Below are positions 24,274 to 33,211 of a stretch of 51,755 nucleotides of DNA, piece after piece. A program made the position numbers and the translations under genes. The notes under the pieces were generated by a model. It saw only the letters and a program-made list of their open reading frames with translations, was not told the origin of the DNA and ran no database searches. The stretch's first letter is position 1. Every line of letters starts with the position of its first letter. The stretch covers positions 1 through 51,755 of the forward strand of contig OMYB01000018.1 of assembly GCA_900315155.1 (NCBI GenBank). The letters run 5' to 3'. This stretch comes from an uncultured Selenomonadales bacterium (GTDB lineage Bacteria > Bacillota > Negativicutes > Selenomonadales > Selenomonadaceae).

Positions 24274-26424
24274 TCACAAAATTGGCATACGTTGCACATA
24301 TTGCAACAGCATGTTCCGCTGCGTATCCGTGATGTTGTTATCCAATCTCTCTATAGCATCATGCCACGGATGCAAATACTCCCGCAATGAATCAGGTAAA
24401 TCCTGTCGCATAAACATTTGGTAGTTTTCTTGCAACTGCGTGATGTCCCTATCTTTAGGATATTTCAATAAAGCAGCTGCCTCCATGCGTATCGTCAAAG
24501 CCGCAGCCATATTCGTATAACTGTTCCTGTCCATTTCCGACGCTGCCACTGCACGCTGATAATAGCCCTTGGCCCGTTTTTCTCCAATTAAAGCATAGCA
24601 CGTGCCTAACCGCCATAAGATAATCGAAGCAGGATAACGGTCAGACGAGAATACTCCCTGTATGCTGTCCCGCCATCTTCCCCATGCCTGCAACATGTTT
24701 GTCCCCGTCATGTCACCGCGTAACATAGCTTGTGCCATAATATTAGAAAAATGCATCAAACCAAACTTCTGATTATTTTTCTCGCTACTACTCAAAATAG
24801 CCTGTAAGCAAAGACTACCATCTGTTACTGCCTGATCCGCAAATGCCATGGATAACCAACGTAACGCTTGTTCCGTATTACGTTGCATACTGGCAATCTC
24901 CGCACGATATTGATATATACGTTTCTTGTCCCGTAAATTAACAAATTGTTGTTCGGCTTTGTCACAATCACGTGCTGCCTCTGCCAACTGGCTGATATCT
25001 GACAACGCCAGATATAACCGTGTCTGAACACGCGAACCTAGAATTCGTCCCAAAGTGTCCGATGTCATGTGCCGACTATATTCCTCCAAGCCATCAATCA
25101 GCTTGACAACATCCATGAGTTCTTCCATACTTTTGACCAGATTGCCGAGTTTTTGCTTAGCCTCCGTAAAACCATAGATGTTCTTGAGATATTCCACCAC
25201 ACGCAAACGGTAACGTACGTAATAGTCTATGGTTTCATACGTCTTGGGCAGACTGGGCAACAACGCCTGACAATACGCGATAGCCTGCTCTGCTGCTTCA
25301 TTATCTCCTTCATGGGTGGCACTAGTCAAACGATAGAAACCAATATCGAATTTCAATCTTGCCAACAAGTCCTTTTTCCCGTCTGGCAAATTCTCCTCCA
25401 GTGAAGGAAAAAGATTTTCATTTAATTTGGCAATAAAAGCATTGGCCTCCGCAAACGCCCGATTATTCATCAACTGATTGATGGTCTTGGACAAAATGGC
25501 GCAGGTGATTTCTATTTCCTTGGTATTCGACAATTGGAAATATTGCAAAATACGTTGAACAAACTCTTCCTGATAGTGTTTACTCAGTGACTGATCCTCA
25601 AAGCTATACCATAAACTGATAGCGTCAGCATAACGACCTTGCATAAAACAATCTTTAATGGCTTCCCATGATTCCTTCTCTGGCACCTCATATCGCATAA
25701 TCGGCAAGTCACGGATTCTGTTACGCATCGACTCATCCAAGGCGTTGCGTCCGCCGCGCAAAGCAAAGCAAACCGCATCTGCAAGCATGAGTGGCTTGGC
25801 TTTGGTTGCCGAAGCAATGGAGATGCTGATATTCCTGATACGACGTTGGTCAGCCGTTGGTAGCTTAGCGCGCAAAATCTGCACACGTTCATCCAGCCGT
25901 CTTCTATATTCCTCATAAGGGATGGAGATATTCTCATCCTGTGGTATGATACCGCTCTTTTTCAGCTCGCGCTTCTTATCATCCTGGCGTTGAGCCACCA
26001 CCACCTGCAGCTCAAACCTGTCTGACGATTCCTGTAACAGATCCTTAATCAAGGCTAAAATACCATCCGCGTAAACATGCAAATAGGTCGTCGTCTCATC
26101 TACAATGCGTACGTTCTTCTGGTTGATGAATTCAACCATCCTGGTATTCCCGCCAACAAAGAATGACAATAAATCTGTGATAAAGGCACCAACGCCCGGC
26201 ACGCCCTTGCGGAAATCTTCCATGGCATGAAACGGCTTGATAGAGACATGACTGTAGTCTGGAGTGTATGCATGCACCCGTTGCAGGCATTGCTCGGCCC
26301 ATTCATCTCGGGCAGCTGTATTTTTACGTAGGTAGCCACCAACTATGGATGGACCCAGCATATTATTGTGTTCCCTGAACCCACCACTTTCATCCAGATA
26401 TAAAAAATATTTTGTCTCCATCAT
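24274..26424 (-). CDS. DUF3800-domain protein with long helical C-terminal region
   Basis: About 716 residues. The N-terminus has the DUF3800 opening YFLYLDESGGF (Asp and Glu at about 11-12) and later the family's LMLADAVCFALRGG (about 215), which together suggest an RNase H-like metal-dependent nuclease fold (prediction for the family, not proven). Residues about 270-716 are helical with repeated 30-40-residue patterns (KAEQQFVNLRDKKRIYQYRA; RAKGYYQRAVAASEMD), probably TPR-like. It is the last gene of the four-gene operon: its ATG overlaps the stop of the DUF2357 gene by one base (TGATG). A+T-richer than the surrounding chromosome. DUF3800 genes are common in defence islands; its role here is inferred to be an effector or accessory protein. 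Confidence 0.8.
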   Translation of the reverse strand: MMETKYFLYLDESGGFREHNNMLGPSIVGGYLRKNTAARDEWAEQCLQRVHAYTPDYSHVSIKPFHAMEDFRKGVPGVGAFITDLLSFFVGGNTRMVEFINQKNVRIVDETTTYLHVYADGILALIKDLLQESSDRFELQVVVAQRQDDKKRELKKSGIIPQDENISIPYEEYRRRLDERVQILRAKLPTADQRRIRNISISIASATKAKPLMLADAVCFALRGGRNALDESMRNRIRDLPIMRYEVPEKESWEAIKDCFMQGRYADAISLWYSFEDQSLSKHYQEEFVQRILQYFQLSNTKEIEITCAILSKTINQLMNNRAFAEANAFIAKLNENLFPSLEENLPDGKKDLLARLKFDIGFYRLTSATHEGDNEAAEQAIAYCQALLPSLPKTYETIDYYVRYRLRVVEYLKNIYGFTEAKQKLGNLVKSMEELMDVVKLIDGLEEYSRHMTSDTLGRILGSRVQTRLYLALSDISQLAEAARDCDKAEQQFVNLRDKKRIYQYRAEIASMQRNTEQALRWLSMAFADQAVTDGSLCLQAILSSSEKNNQKFGLMHFSNIMAQAMLRGDMTGTNMLQAWGRWRDSIQGVFSSDRYPASIILWRLGTCYALIGEKRAKGYYQRAVAASEMDRNSYTNMAAALTIRMEAAALLKYPKDRDITQLQENYQMFMRQDLPDSLREYLHPWHDAIERLDNNITDTQRNMLLQYVQRMPIL

Positions 26425-29333
26425 CAATCCCCATTCCCACAGGTTGGACACACCACGAACCAGTTATCATCGTCACGATGTGCATTATAATTAAACATGT
26501 GTTTTACCAGGTTGTGATGTCCCCCTGCATAACAATGACTTTTCACCCAAAATTCGTGGCATTTGGGACACGTAATATAATATTTGGCAAATCCGCCAGA
26601 TGTCTTTAATTCCTCCACATTCGTTTCCGTACATCCGCAGTGCCAACAGGTAAAATATAGGGATTCTTTCAGACTTCCATGGGGTTCTTCATTTCGAAGC
26701 ATCTGCAAAAAGCTTTCTCCGGTCCTTCGTGTCATATTTGCTGCTAAAAAATGCTCCATAAGCATAGAGAAGAAAGCTATTATATTTTTCTCGGTATGAT
26801 TCTCCCTTTCCCTACCTCTTGGCCGCATATAAAAAGCACCGACACGGTGTTTAGGCAAGAGAGTAACCGCATTATCTCCGGAGACAGCAAACATTGACTT
26901 GATAGCTTCCATATACGGCTCATTCTTGAATTCCTTCCGCACGTTGCCACCAAAGTCAACATATTTATCATGTTGATTTTCTATGGTGTCATCGCAATGA
27001 ATAATAAAGGCTGCCGCAACATCTACCCCATAATCCCTTAGCCTGTTAATGTATTTATCCCAGCATACACCCTTGATATCATCATTCAGCCAATACCAAT
27101 ATTTACCCTCATCGCCACTCATATCGGCATACTTGCGATATTTAGCATCCAGGATGATGTAAATTTCTTTACCAGCCAACCTTAACTTGATAAAATAATC
27201 CGGAGTCAATAAACCCGCATTTGGATCTGCGTGTTGACCACCCGCATCCGGAAAGATATCACTAATTCGTACGTTGTAATACAAATCCATTTCCACATTC
27301 TCTTCGCTGCCATGCAACTGGTGCTGCAACGAGATTTTCATGCCCTTCAGCTCGCCGCGACTTTTTCCCTCATCGCCCAAGAAGGTGCGCAAAACGCTGT
27401 AAATATACTCGCGATTTTTCTTTTGCCCATGCACGGAAACGTGGGTCAATTGCCAACCTGTCTTGAGAATCAGTACCTCCAGGAGCTTATATAGAATCCA
27501 GTACTCATACAAATCACAAGTATTCTTCTGTACCGAGGCATCTGCCGACGGTACAAAGGAAAATTCTGTTTCCTTGTCCAACTTGCGCAAGATATTGGCT
27601 GCCGTACGATAATTGACATCATTGGTGAAAATCTGCGTGACCTGCCACTTTTCCCGCCGGGTTGCGCCATTTAATGCCAAAACACTTTGGAAACAGGGCT
27701 TTTCCAGCATTTCAGTTACTGGCTGTGCCAGATTTCCAAGTTCCCTAATATATGCTTGGTTAGCAGATAGCGCCTTTTCCTTCGCATGAAGAGCCACAGC
27801 CGTAAAATACGCAGGCCCTACATATATGTGATTATAAGGAGAATACAATCGTTTTACATATACTTGTGCATCATAATTATCCTTTACGTATTGCTCCTTG
27901 AAAGCTGCAATCGTCTCTTCAACATCATCAGGCGCATCAACCAAGATGTTCTCAATATGCAGCTCGCCTGCTTTCAGGTAATAGTTGCCAGCGAAATCAA
28001 GAATTTCTCCCGACTTTGAATTATGTTTTAACCGTTCAAAATAGCCATAAAAATAGGCCTGTACATTTATATTATTAGATTTTACGTATAACGACTTAAA
28101 AGGATATTCCATACCATCTACTATAACGATACCTTTATATGAATACCTAGATAAAATATTATCTTGTCTGATGTAAATACTGCTACGAGGAGATTCAAGA
28201 TAAAAAAGGTCATCTTGATTCGATTCAGAATTATCCTTTTTCAATATCATTCTTTTTCCTGCGATAAGGCCTTCATCCTCACACGCAATAACTGAATCGA
28301 GCTTTTTCTGCACGCTTTCCTTGGAGTAATGGTCTCTGATATTATTGTACTTAAGCTTGATGTCCTCAAAAAAAGCATCCCAATCTGCAAATTGCGGATA
28401 TTGGCTAAGCAGTCGTTGTTTCTCCTTGGCCAATGCATTTTGCTGGGCTACGATGTCTTCCTCCCCAAATTGGCCGCAGTCAATTAAATACTTTTTCAGC
28501 ATCGCCAATTGATTGGCGATCCATCTATTTTCGTAGATATCATATGTCTGCTCTCCAACCACCGACGTAAATTTCTTTTTCGACGGGGCGCGTACGTATT
28601 GCTGAATGATTCTGCCATCTATCTTTTTTACCACAGACGATGACAATTTACGTCCATTCAGGCCAAACCTCGGTCGTTGCGCTATTCCAGAAACAGCCTT
28701 GCCGAGCTGCTTAATCTGGCGCCTAAAATCTTCAACACGGTTTTCCTTATCCCCCGTATGTGTCCTGCTACCGTCCGTGTGTAACGATATACTGGCCTTC
28801 CTCTTTCTGTCTTTTTCCTTAGCGATGAATTCCACCAGTTCGCGACGTATATGCAGCAACTCGTTAACCATATTGAGATACTCGTCGACATCCAGCGTAT
28901 CCGGCAAATACAGCACCCTACGCTGGTAAATGACTGCTCCAGTATACCTCTCTCTGACATAGATATACTGGTTGCCAGGATATTTATTATTTTCAGATTT
29001 GAAATGAAACAAATCCCTCCCACCATCATATTGCAACGGATTCATTTGCGACAGCTCGTCCGCTACATTGTCATATGGGGAAGAAAACAGTTCGTAGTCA
29101 CTCGCGCTTTTGCCTGCAGGTAAATCTAGCAAACGAAACGCCGGAGTCAACTCGTCATAGTTCTCATCATCGGTACGGAAGTAATTGGTCGCAACAAACG
29201 CACCCTCCGCCCCATCATCCTCGCGATTCAGCAAAGGATAAGCAGCATACTCTTCGGGGCGCAATATACGAAAATGGAAGGGACCACCTTCTGGGCCGCA
29301 ATAATACGACGCCATTTCCATAAGTAATCTCAT
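26424..29333 (-). CDS. DUF2357/McrC-like PD-(D/E)XK nuclease with C-terminal zinc-finger region
   Basis: 969 residues. The N-terminal half fits the DUF2357 region of McrC-like proteins (helical, with IYENRWIANQLAMLKKYL around 266-283). A PD-(D/E)XK core follows: an upstream Glu in CDLYEYWILYKLLEVL (about 610), then LTPDYFIKL (Asp712) and IILDAKYRKY (Asp729-x-Lys731). The C-terminus adds three Cys pairs, C896-x2-C899, C922-x2-C925 and C962-x2-C965, which look like zinc-binding fingers and are not part of ordinary McrC. In McrBC the McrC subunit cuts DNA after activation by the McrB ring; the McrB-like gene ends one base upstream. Start ATG 29331-29333 (a second ATG is four codons later). A+T-rich, consistent with transfer. 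Confidence 0.85.
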   Translation of the reverse strand: MRLLMEMASYYCGPEGGPFHFRILRPEEYAAYPLLNREDDGAEGAFVATNYFRTDDENYDELTPAFRLLDLPAGKSASDYELFSSPYDNVADELSQMNPLQYDGGRDLFHFKSENNKYPGNQYIYVRERYTGAVIYQRRVLYLPDTLDVDEYLNMVNELLHIRRELVEFIAKEKDRKRKASISLHTDGSRTHTGDKENRVEDFRRQIKQLGKAVSGIAQRPRFGLNGRKLSSSVVKKIDGRIIQQYVRAPSKKKFTSVVGEQTYDIYENRWIANQLAMLKKYLIDCGQFGEEDIVAQQNALAKEKQRLLSQYPQFADWDAFFEDIKLKYNNIRDHYSKESVQKKLDSVIACEDEGLIAGKRMILKKDNSESNQDDLFYLESPRSSIYIRQDNILSRYSYKGIVIVDGMEYPFKSLYVKSNNINVQAYFYGYFERLKHNSKSGEILDFAGNYYLKAGELHIENILVDAPDDVEETIAAFKEQYVKDNYDAQVYVKRLYSPYNHIYVGPAYFTAVALHAKEKALSANQAYIRELGNLAQPVTEMLEKPCFQSVLALNGATRREKWQVTQIFTNDVNYRTAANILRKLDKETEFSFVPSADASVQKNTCDLYEYWILYKLLEVLILKTGWQLTHVSVHGQKKNREYIYSVLRTFLGDEGKSRGELKGMKISLQHQLHGSEENVEMDLYYNVRISDIFPDAGGQHADPNAGLLTPDYFIKLRLAGKEIYIILDAKYRKYADMSGDEGKYWYWLNDDIKGVCWDKYINRLRDYGVDVAAAFIIHCDDTIENQHDKYVDFGGNVRKEFKNEPYMEAIKSMFAVSGDNAVTLLPKHRVGAFYMRPRGRERENHTEKNIIAFFSMLMEHFLAANMTRRTGESFLQMLRNEEPHGSLKESLYFTCWHCGCTETNVEELKTSGGFAKYYITCPKCHEFWVKSHCYAGGHHNLVKHMFNYNAHRDDDNWFVVCPTCGNGD

Positions 29334-29334
29334 C

Positions 29335-31338
29335 TTAGTCTACCGTCCAATAATCAATCATATCTTCGTCAGCCAGCATGGCCTTAAGGCACGCATCGCA
29401 GATGGGGTACTCTGCGATTTCCCGCAGTTTGTTCTTGATTTCCTCAAAGTTTTTATGCTCGCTGGTAAGCCGCAGCCTAGGCAAAAGAATTGTCGCCAAT
29501 ATAATGCCCTTAAATTGCTGTGCGGAAATATCATTTTTAAACGGTTCATTTTTGCCACCATCAGCGCAGCATCTGTATATGGCCTGGATCATGCGATTGC
29601 CCACCGAAACCGAATTGTTATTGAAGAGACTTAGGAGTTCCGAAAGCTCATCTTTCAGTTCCTCGGTAAGTTCAAATCCATATTCATTGTATTGCAAGCC
29701 TATGCGACTATCGTGAGAAAAATTGCTCACTCTATCTCCAAAATGATTCTGTTGGTAGAGCCTAATAACCCACGAACGGTCAATGACTTTAGGGCTAAGA
29801 TCTATGGTTGTTGCATCTTGATTTAATGTACCAATGAACTTCACATTATCTGGCACTGTCAGGCAGCTACTTACACGCAAGCACATGTCATTCTGACGAC
29901 ATAATCTGAAATAATACTCTCGATCCGCTGTAGATAATTTTTTCAAGTCCTCGGCCTCAATATTACCTTGTTCAGGATTTAACCCAGTTGCAGCCACAAA
30001 GGCCTCAATTTCGCGCTTTACATTCATGGCAATCTCAGGGTTGTATAGCCTCAGTTTTCTATCCGTCTGCATGGCGCTCAAGAATTCAGCAAAATAATAC
30101 TCTACATGCGCTAAATTCATCTCGTCCAAACAAATAAAATATATGTCATCCTGATGCTCTGGCTTGGCAGCTTCTCCACAAGCATCCAGCAAAGCCTCCA
30201 GGAACGGCGTCGTGACATAAGTACGGTCCAGGGGATTGTAGTAGCCAAGAAGATCACTTTTATCTGACCAGTTGGATTGCACCGGAACCACATACGCATC
30301 GCGCGGGCTGAAAATCTTAGCCATCAGTCTTACCAAAGACGTCTTGCCGACACCGGGATTTCCCACCAACAGTAGCATCTGGTTGCTCTGCAATCCCAAA
30401 TAAAATTGCGCTAGTACGGCTTTGGTATAATCCACACCGTATTCGTCGTCCATAATGCTCTTGATGCTGTCAATCATATTAGAGAAATTAGCCATTTTAC
30501 GTATATCACTTGGCCTAATATTCTCATATGTTTCCACATTTTCCTCATAGGAAAAGTTACTCCAATACGTAAGTTGTTTTTCTAATTCATCGAGCGTCTT
30601 CCGTTTTCTGTTTATTGCATCGGTAATTTTGTTTTCTTGTGCACTCTGATACGCACTCAATTCTTTATCAATTTTTTCTTGCTGGGCATTGTATGCTTTT
30701 TCATACTCTTCGGACACCTTTTGTATAGCTACATTTTTATCTTCGATTTCCCTATTTTTGCTATCAATTTCTTTATTGATATTTTGTATCTCGTGAGTCT
30801 TGGCATTCAATATTTTGTCTATGCCATCGAGCAGCAATAACCCTGATTTTTGATGCGTGCCAAGGTTTTCACTCAATATTGCTGGCTCGAAATCTTTTGA
30901 TTGTAAACAAGCATACATATGCATTAAATCAATATACGTTCGTTTAGGGAACTGCATCCTCTTTAATTTATCTAAAGATGCTCGTAAAGGGTATATATCG
31001 CTAGTTTTTGGTGATTTGTTAATCTGCCAGGCATAGCTTACATAATCCTCAACTTTCAGATTTTCGACATTTTCCCCATTAGCTAAAACTTCTGGTGTTG
31101 AATTTTGCGCAAACAGCGCAAATTCACTTATACGGCTTTTCCCATTTTGTCCATCATCATTGCCCATGCATTCAACGGCCAATGGCTGCAGAAGGAAGCC
31201 CCCTTTGGTTCTTCTTGTAATCTGGCATATGATCCGTTTATCATTAGACGACCCTAAACGTTGTTGAAGATATTTCTCCTTAGCCTTAAAATCCAAATGA
31301 TTATACTCATTCTGTGTAATCAAATTTCCGTCATTCAT
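29335..31338 (-). CDS. McrB-like AAA+ NTPase with internal coiled coil
   Basis: 667 residues. An N-terminal region of unknown fold (1-175) could be the target-recognition part. A strongly charged coiled coil spans about 178-260. The AAA+ module follows: Walker A GNPGVGKTSLVRL (about 327), Walker B IYFICLDEMNLAHVEYYF (about 399) and the McrB-type sensor GTLNQDATTIDLSPKVIDRS (about 503). This combination, next to a DUF2357/McrC nuclease, is typical of modified-nucleic-acid or foreign-nucleic-acid restriction systems, including the coiled-coil nuclease tandems (CoCoNuTs). Whether it uses GTP or ATP cannot be told. Its ATG overlaps the end of the upstream AAA/PD-(D/E)XK gene by 8 bases. Confidence 0.87.
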   Translation of the reverse strand: MNDGNLITQNEYNHLDFKAKEKYLQQRLGSSNDKRIICQITRRTKGGFLLQPLAVECMGNDDGQNGKSRISEFALFAQNSTPEVLANGENVENLKVEDYVSYAWQINKSPKTSDIYPLRASLDKLKRMQFPKRTYIDLMHMYACLQSKDFEPAILSENLGTHQKSGLLLLDGIDKILNAKTHEIQNINKEIDSKNREIEDKNVAIQKVSEEYEKAYNAQQEKIDKELSAYQSAQENKITDAINRKRKTLDELEKQLTYWSNFSYEENVETYENIRPSDIRKMANFSNMIDSIKSIMDDEYGVDYTKAVLAQFYLGLQSNQMLLLVGNPGVGKTSLVRLMAKIFSPRDAYVVPVQSNWSDKSDLLGYYNPLDRTYVTTPFLEALLDACGEAAKPEHQDDIYFICLDEMNLAHVEYYFAEFLSAMQTDRKLRLYNPEIAMNVKREIEAFVAATGLNPEQGNIEAEDLKKLSTADREYYFRLCRQNDMCLRVSSCLTVPDNVKFIGTLNQDATTIDLSPKVIDRSWVIRLYQQNHFGDRVSNFSHDSRIGLQYNEYGFELTEELKDELSELLSLFNNNSVSVGNRMIQAIYRCCADGGKNEPFKNDISAQQFKGIILATILLPRLRLTSEHKNFEEIKNKLREIAEYPICDACLKAMLADEDMIDYWTVD

Positions 31339-33013
31339 ATCTTGTAGTCCTTTCCGACAATCTTACAACAACCTGTTTCCTGCAAAACGCAATGCCATAG
31401 CACCATATCTTCTCGGCACCACTTTCTTGCAGCTGCGTTGTATACGCGCGCTCTTGTATTTGCGTCAGCGCCTTCTTGACGGCTGCATCTAACTTATCTT
31501 CCTGCTTAACAGCCTTAAATTCCATGAGGATTCCCGGCATGCCCCTGTGGTGCGGAAAAAGAGCAAGATCCAACCGGCCGTACCCGCTTTCGAGGTTTGA
31601 GACTACACGGTAGTCTTTTTCATAATACAGAGTAAAACCGAGCATCAAGCCGTGGTAAAAGCTCTCTGGCCTGGCCGCGTCATAGAGGCTGACGGTGCGC
31701 AGGATAATCTTTTGCAAATATTCCTCAAATGCCTGCGCATCGCCATTCGTCATCGCCTGGAACATTTTGTACAGCGATGGGTCCTTTTCACCGCCGCCGA
31801 AACGGGAAAGGATTTCCGTTCGGTAAGCCCGCCGTACCTCCTGATTGGGTATGGACAACTCATATAGTCCACTTTCCTCATCCACCGTGCGCACGGCCTT
31901 GAGGTACCCCGTCAGTAGCAACAGCGTATAGAGAGCAGCCTCGTCCGTGTCAATGGATCCGTAGATGACATTTTCATCAACACCAGCGACGATGGAACGT
32001 CCGTCCATCAATGCCTGCAAGTCCTGCCAGCGTGCTTTGTCTGCATCATGGAGCAGTTGCGCAAGAATGGTGTTACCAGAGGTATTTGCCCAGTACTTTG
32101 CTGCCTTGCAGTCCTGGCGGAAATAGTTATTGACAGACCAGGGATTGTAGATATCCACCCCTTGAAAGGCATACCCATCGTACCAGCTGGCAATTTCCGG
32201 CAGCTGCGCCATACAATCGAAATCCTTGGCTATCTGCTCTACTTCTCTTCGCGTATAGCCGAAAACATCGGCATAACCACCAGAGAGCACAGTCGATACC
32301 TCGAGATTATTGAGCCCGCTGAAAATACTCTCCTTCGCAATGCGCAGCACGCCAGTGATAAGTGCAAAATCAAGCGCAGGATTGGTTTTGAGTGCCGCAC
32401 TCAGAAACGGGCGAAAGAAGTCTATAGCCTCCTGGTAATAGCCGTGCGCCCATGCCTGCTGAATCGGCGCATCGTACTCATCAATGAGCAGCAGCACCTT
32501 TTTCCCCGTATGCCGCACCATAAATTCAAGCAACGAACGCAACGAATCCTGCAAATCAACCAGAGAAGCCTGCTGCCACTCGACACGTTCCCAATACGCT
32601 TGCTCAGCCGGCTGCAACGATGTCTTGATGGCAGGAAACCGCAAATAGGTAACCGCCATTTTGCGTGCAAAGGCCGCCAGCATTTGCGTGAAATGATCGG
32701 CTTCAATATCTTTCAGAGAAAGGAACAGCACCGGTTTGCTTCCCGCCTCACGCATCACTGCAGTATCGCTCGCAATCTCGGTCCCCGCAAAAAGATGCAT
32801 GGCCTCGTCCCGATGTTGCTGAGAGAAGAAGGCCTCCACCATGCTCAGGGAAAGCGTCTTACCAAAACGTCTTGGACGGGCAAAGAGGGTAACGTCCGCA
32901 TGACCTGCCAGCAACGCACGGATAAACCGTGTCTTATCCACAAAATAGTACCCTTCCGTGCGTAATTTGCGAAAATCTTCTACACCGATGGGCAGTTTGA
33001 TTGCCTGTTTCAT
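31331..33013 (-). CDS. AAA-ATPase-like protein with C-terminal PD-(D/E)XK (DUF1703) domain
   Basis: 560 residues in the widespread AAA-ATPase_like/PDDEXK_9 architecture. The N-terminus has KLPIGVEDFRKL and YYFVDKTRFIRALL, a Walker A variant PRRFGKTLSLS (about 60) and Walker B VLLLIDEYDAP (about 180). The C-terminal nuclease-like domain shows GRLDLALFPHH and ILMEFKAVK (about 480-505). The family is expanded in gut bacteria; its function is unknown, with defence or toxin-like roles suspected. ATG 33011-33013 follows GGGAGGG. It is the first gene of the operon and overlaps the McrB-like gene by 8 bases, but its base composition is closer to the chromosome, so it may have joined the other three secondarily. 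Confidence 0.87.
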   Translation of the reverse strand: MKQAIKLPIGVEDFRKLRTEGYYFVDKTRFIRALLAGHADVTLFARPRRFGKTLSLSMVEAFFSQQHRDEAMHLFAGTEIASDTAVMREAGSKPVLFLSLKDIEADHFTQMLAAFARKMAVTYLRFPAIKTSLQPAEQAYWERVEWQQASLVDLQDSLRSLLEFMVRHTGKKVLLLIDEYDAPIQQAWAHGYYQEAIDFFRPFLSAALKTNPALDFALITGVLRIAKESIFSGLNNLEVSTVLSGGYADVFGYTRREVEQIAKDFDCMAQLPEIASWYDGYAFQGVDIYNPWSVNNYFRQDCKAAKYWANTSGNTILAQLLHDADKARWQDLQALMDGRSIVAGVDENVIYGSIDTDEAALYTLLLLTGYLKAVRTVDEESGLYELSIPNQEVRRAYRTEILSRFGGGEKDPSLYKMFQAMTNGDAQAFEEYLQKIILRTVSLYDAARPESFYHGLMLGFTLYYEKDYRVVSNLESGYGRLDLALFPHHRGMPGILMEFKAVKQEDKLDAAVKKALTQIQERAYTTQLQESGAEKIWCYGIAFCRKQVVVRLSERTTRYE

Positions 33014-33054
33014 ACCCTCCCTGCCTTTCTTCACAGTGGCATTTATCCGCTTCC

Positions 33055-33063
33055 AGTATACCA
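33055..33063 (-). promoter_or_regulatory. Extended -10 promoter of the four-gene operon
   Basis: Minus strand TGGTATACT (-10 TATACT at 33055-33060) with a weak -35 (TTTCAT) 17 bases upstream, about 40 bases before the first start codon. A 10-base word GAAAGGGACA occurs twice upstream (about 33079 and 33120). Confidence 0.5.
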
Positions 33064-33140
33064 TATTGGCACGGAACATGAAAGGGACAGGCTTCGACCT
33101 ACCTCTCTGGCGATTTCACGGAAAGGGACATTTGATACCA

Positions 33141-33180
33141 AAATGGGGCTATTGCACGTAACTCATGCAATAGCCCTTTT
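33141..33180. terminator. Terminator downstream of aspA
   Basis: 11-bp stem GGGCTATTGCA / TGCAATAGCCC (33146-33156 with 33166-33176), flanked by AAAAT and TTTTG; it can work on both strands and separates aspA from the defence-type operon. Confidence 0.85.
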
Positions 33181-33211
33181 GTGTATATGGATATTGTATC
33201 GGGTGTCTGTT

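Noticed and set aside
29335..31338. MoxR or Clp-type chaperone instead of a McrB-like protein
   Set aside because: The GTLNQD...SPKVIDRS sensor, the coiled coil and the adjacent DUF2357 nuclease fit the McrB branch better.
24274..33013. Prophage or integrative element
   Set aside because: No integrase, capsid, portal, relaxase or att-like direct repeats were found at either border.
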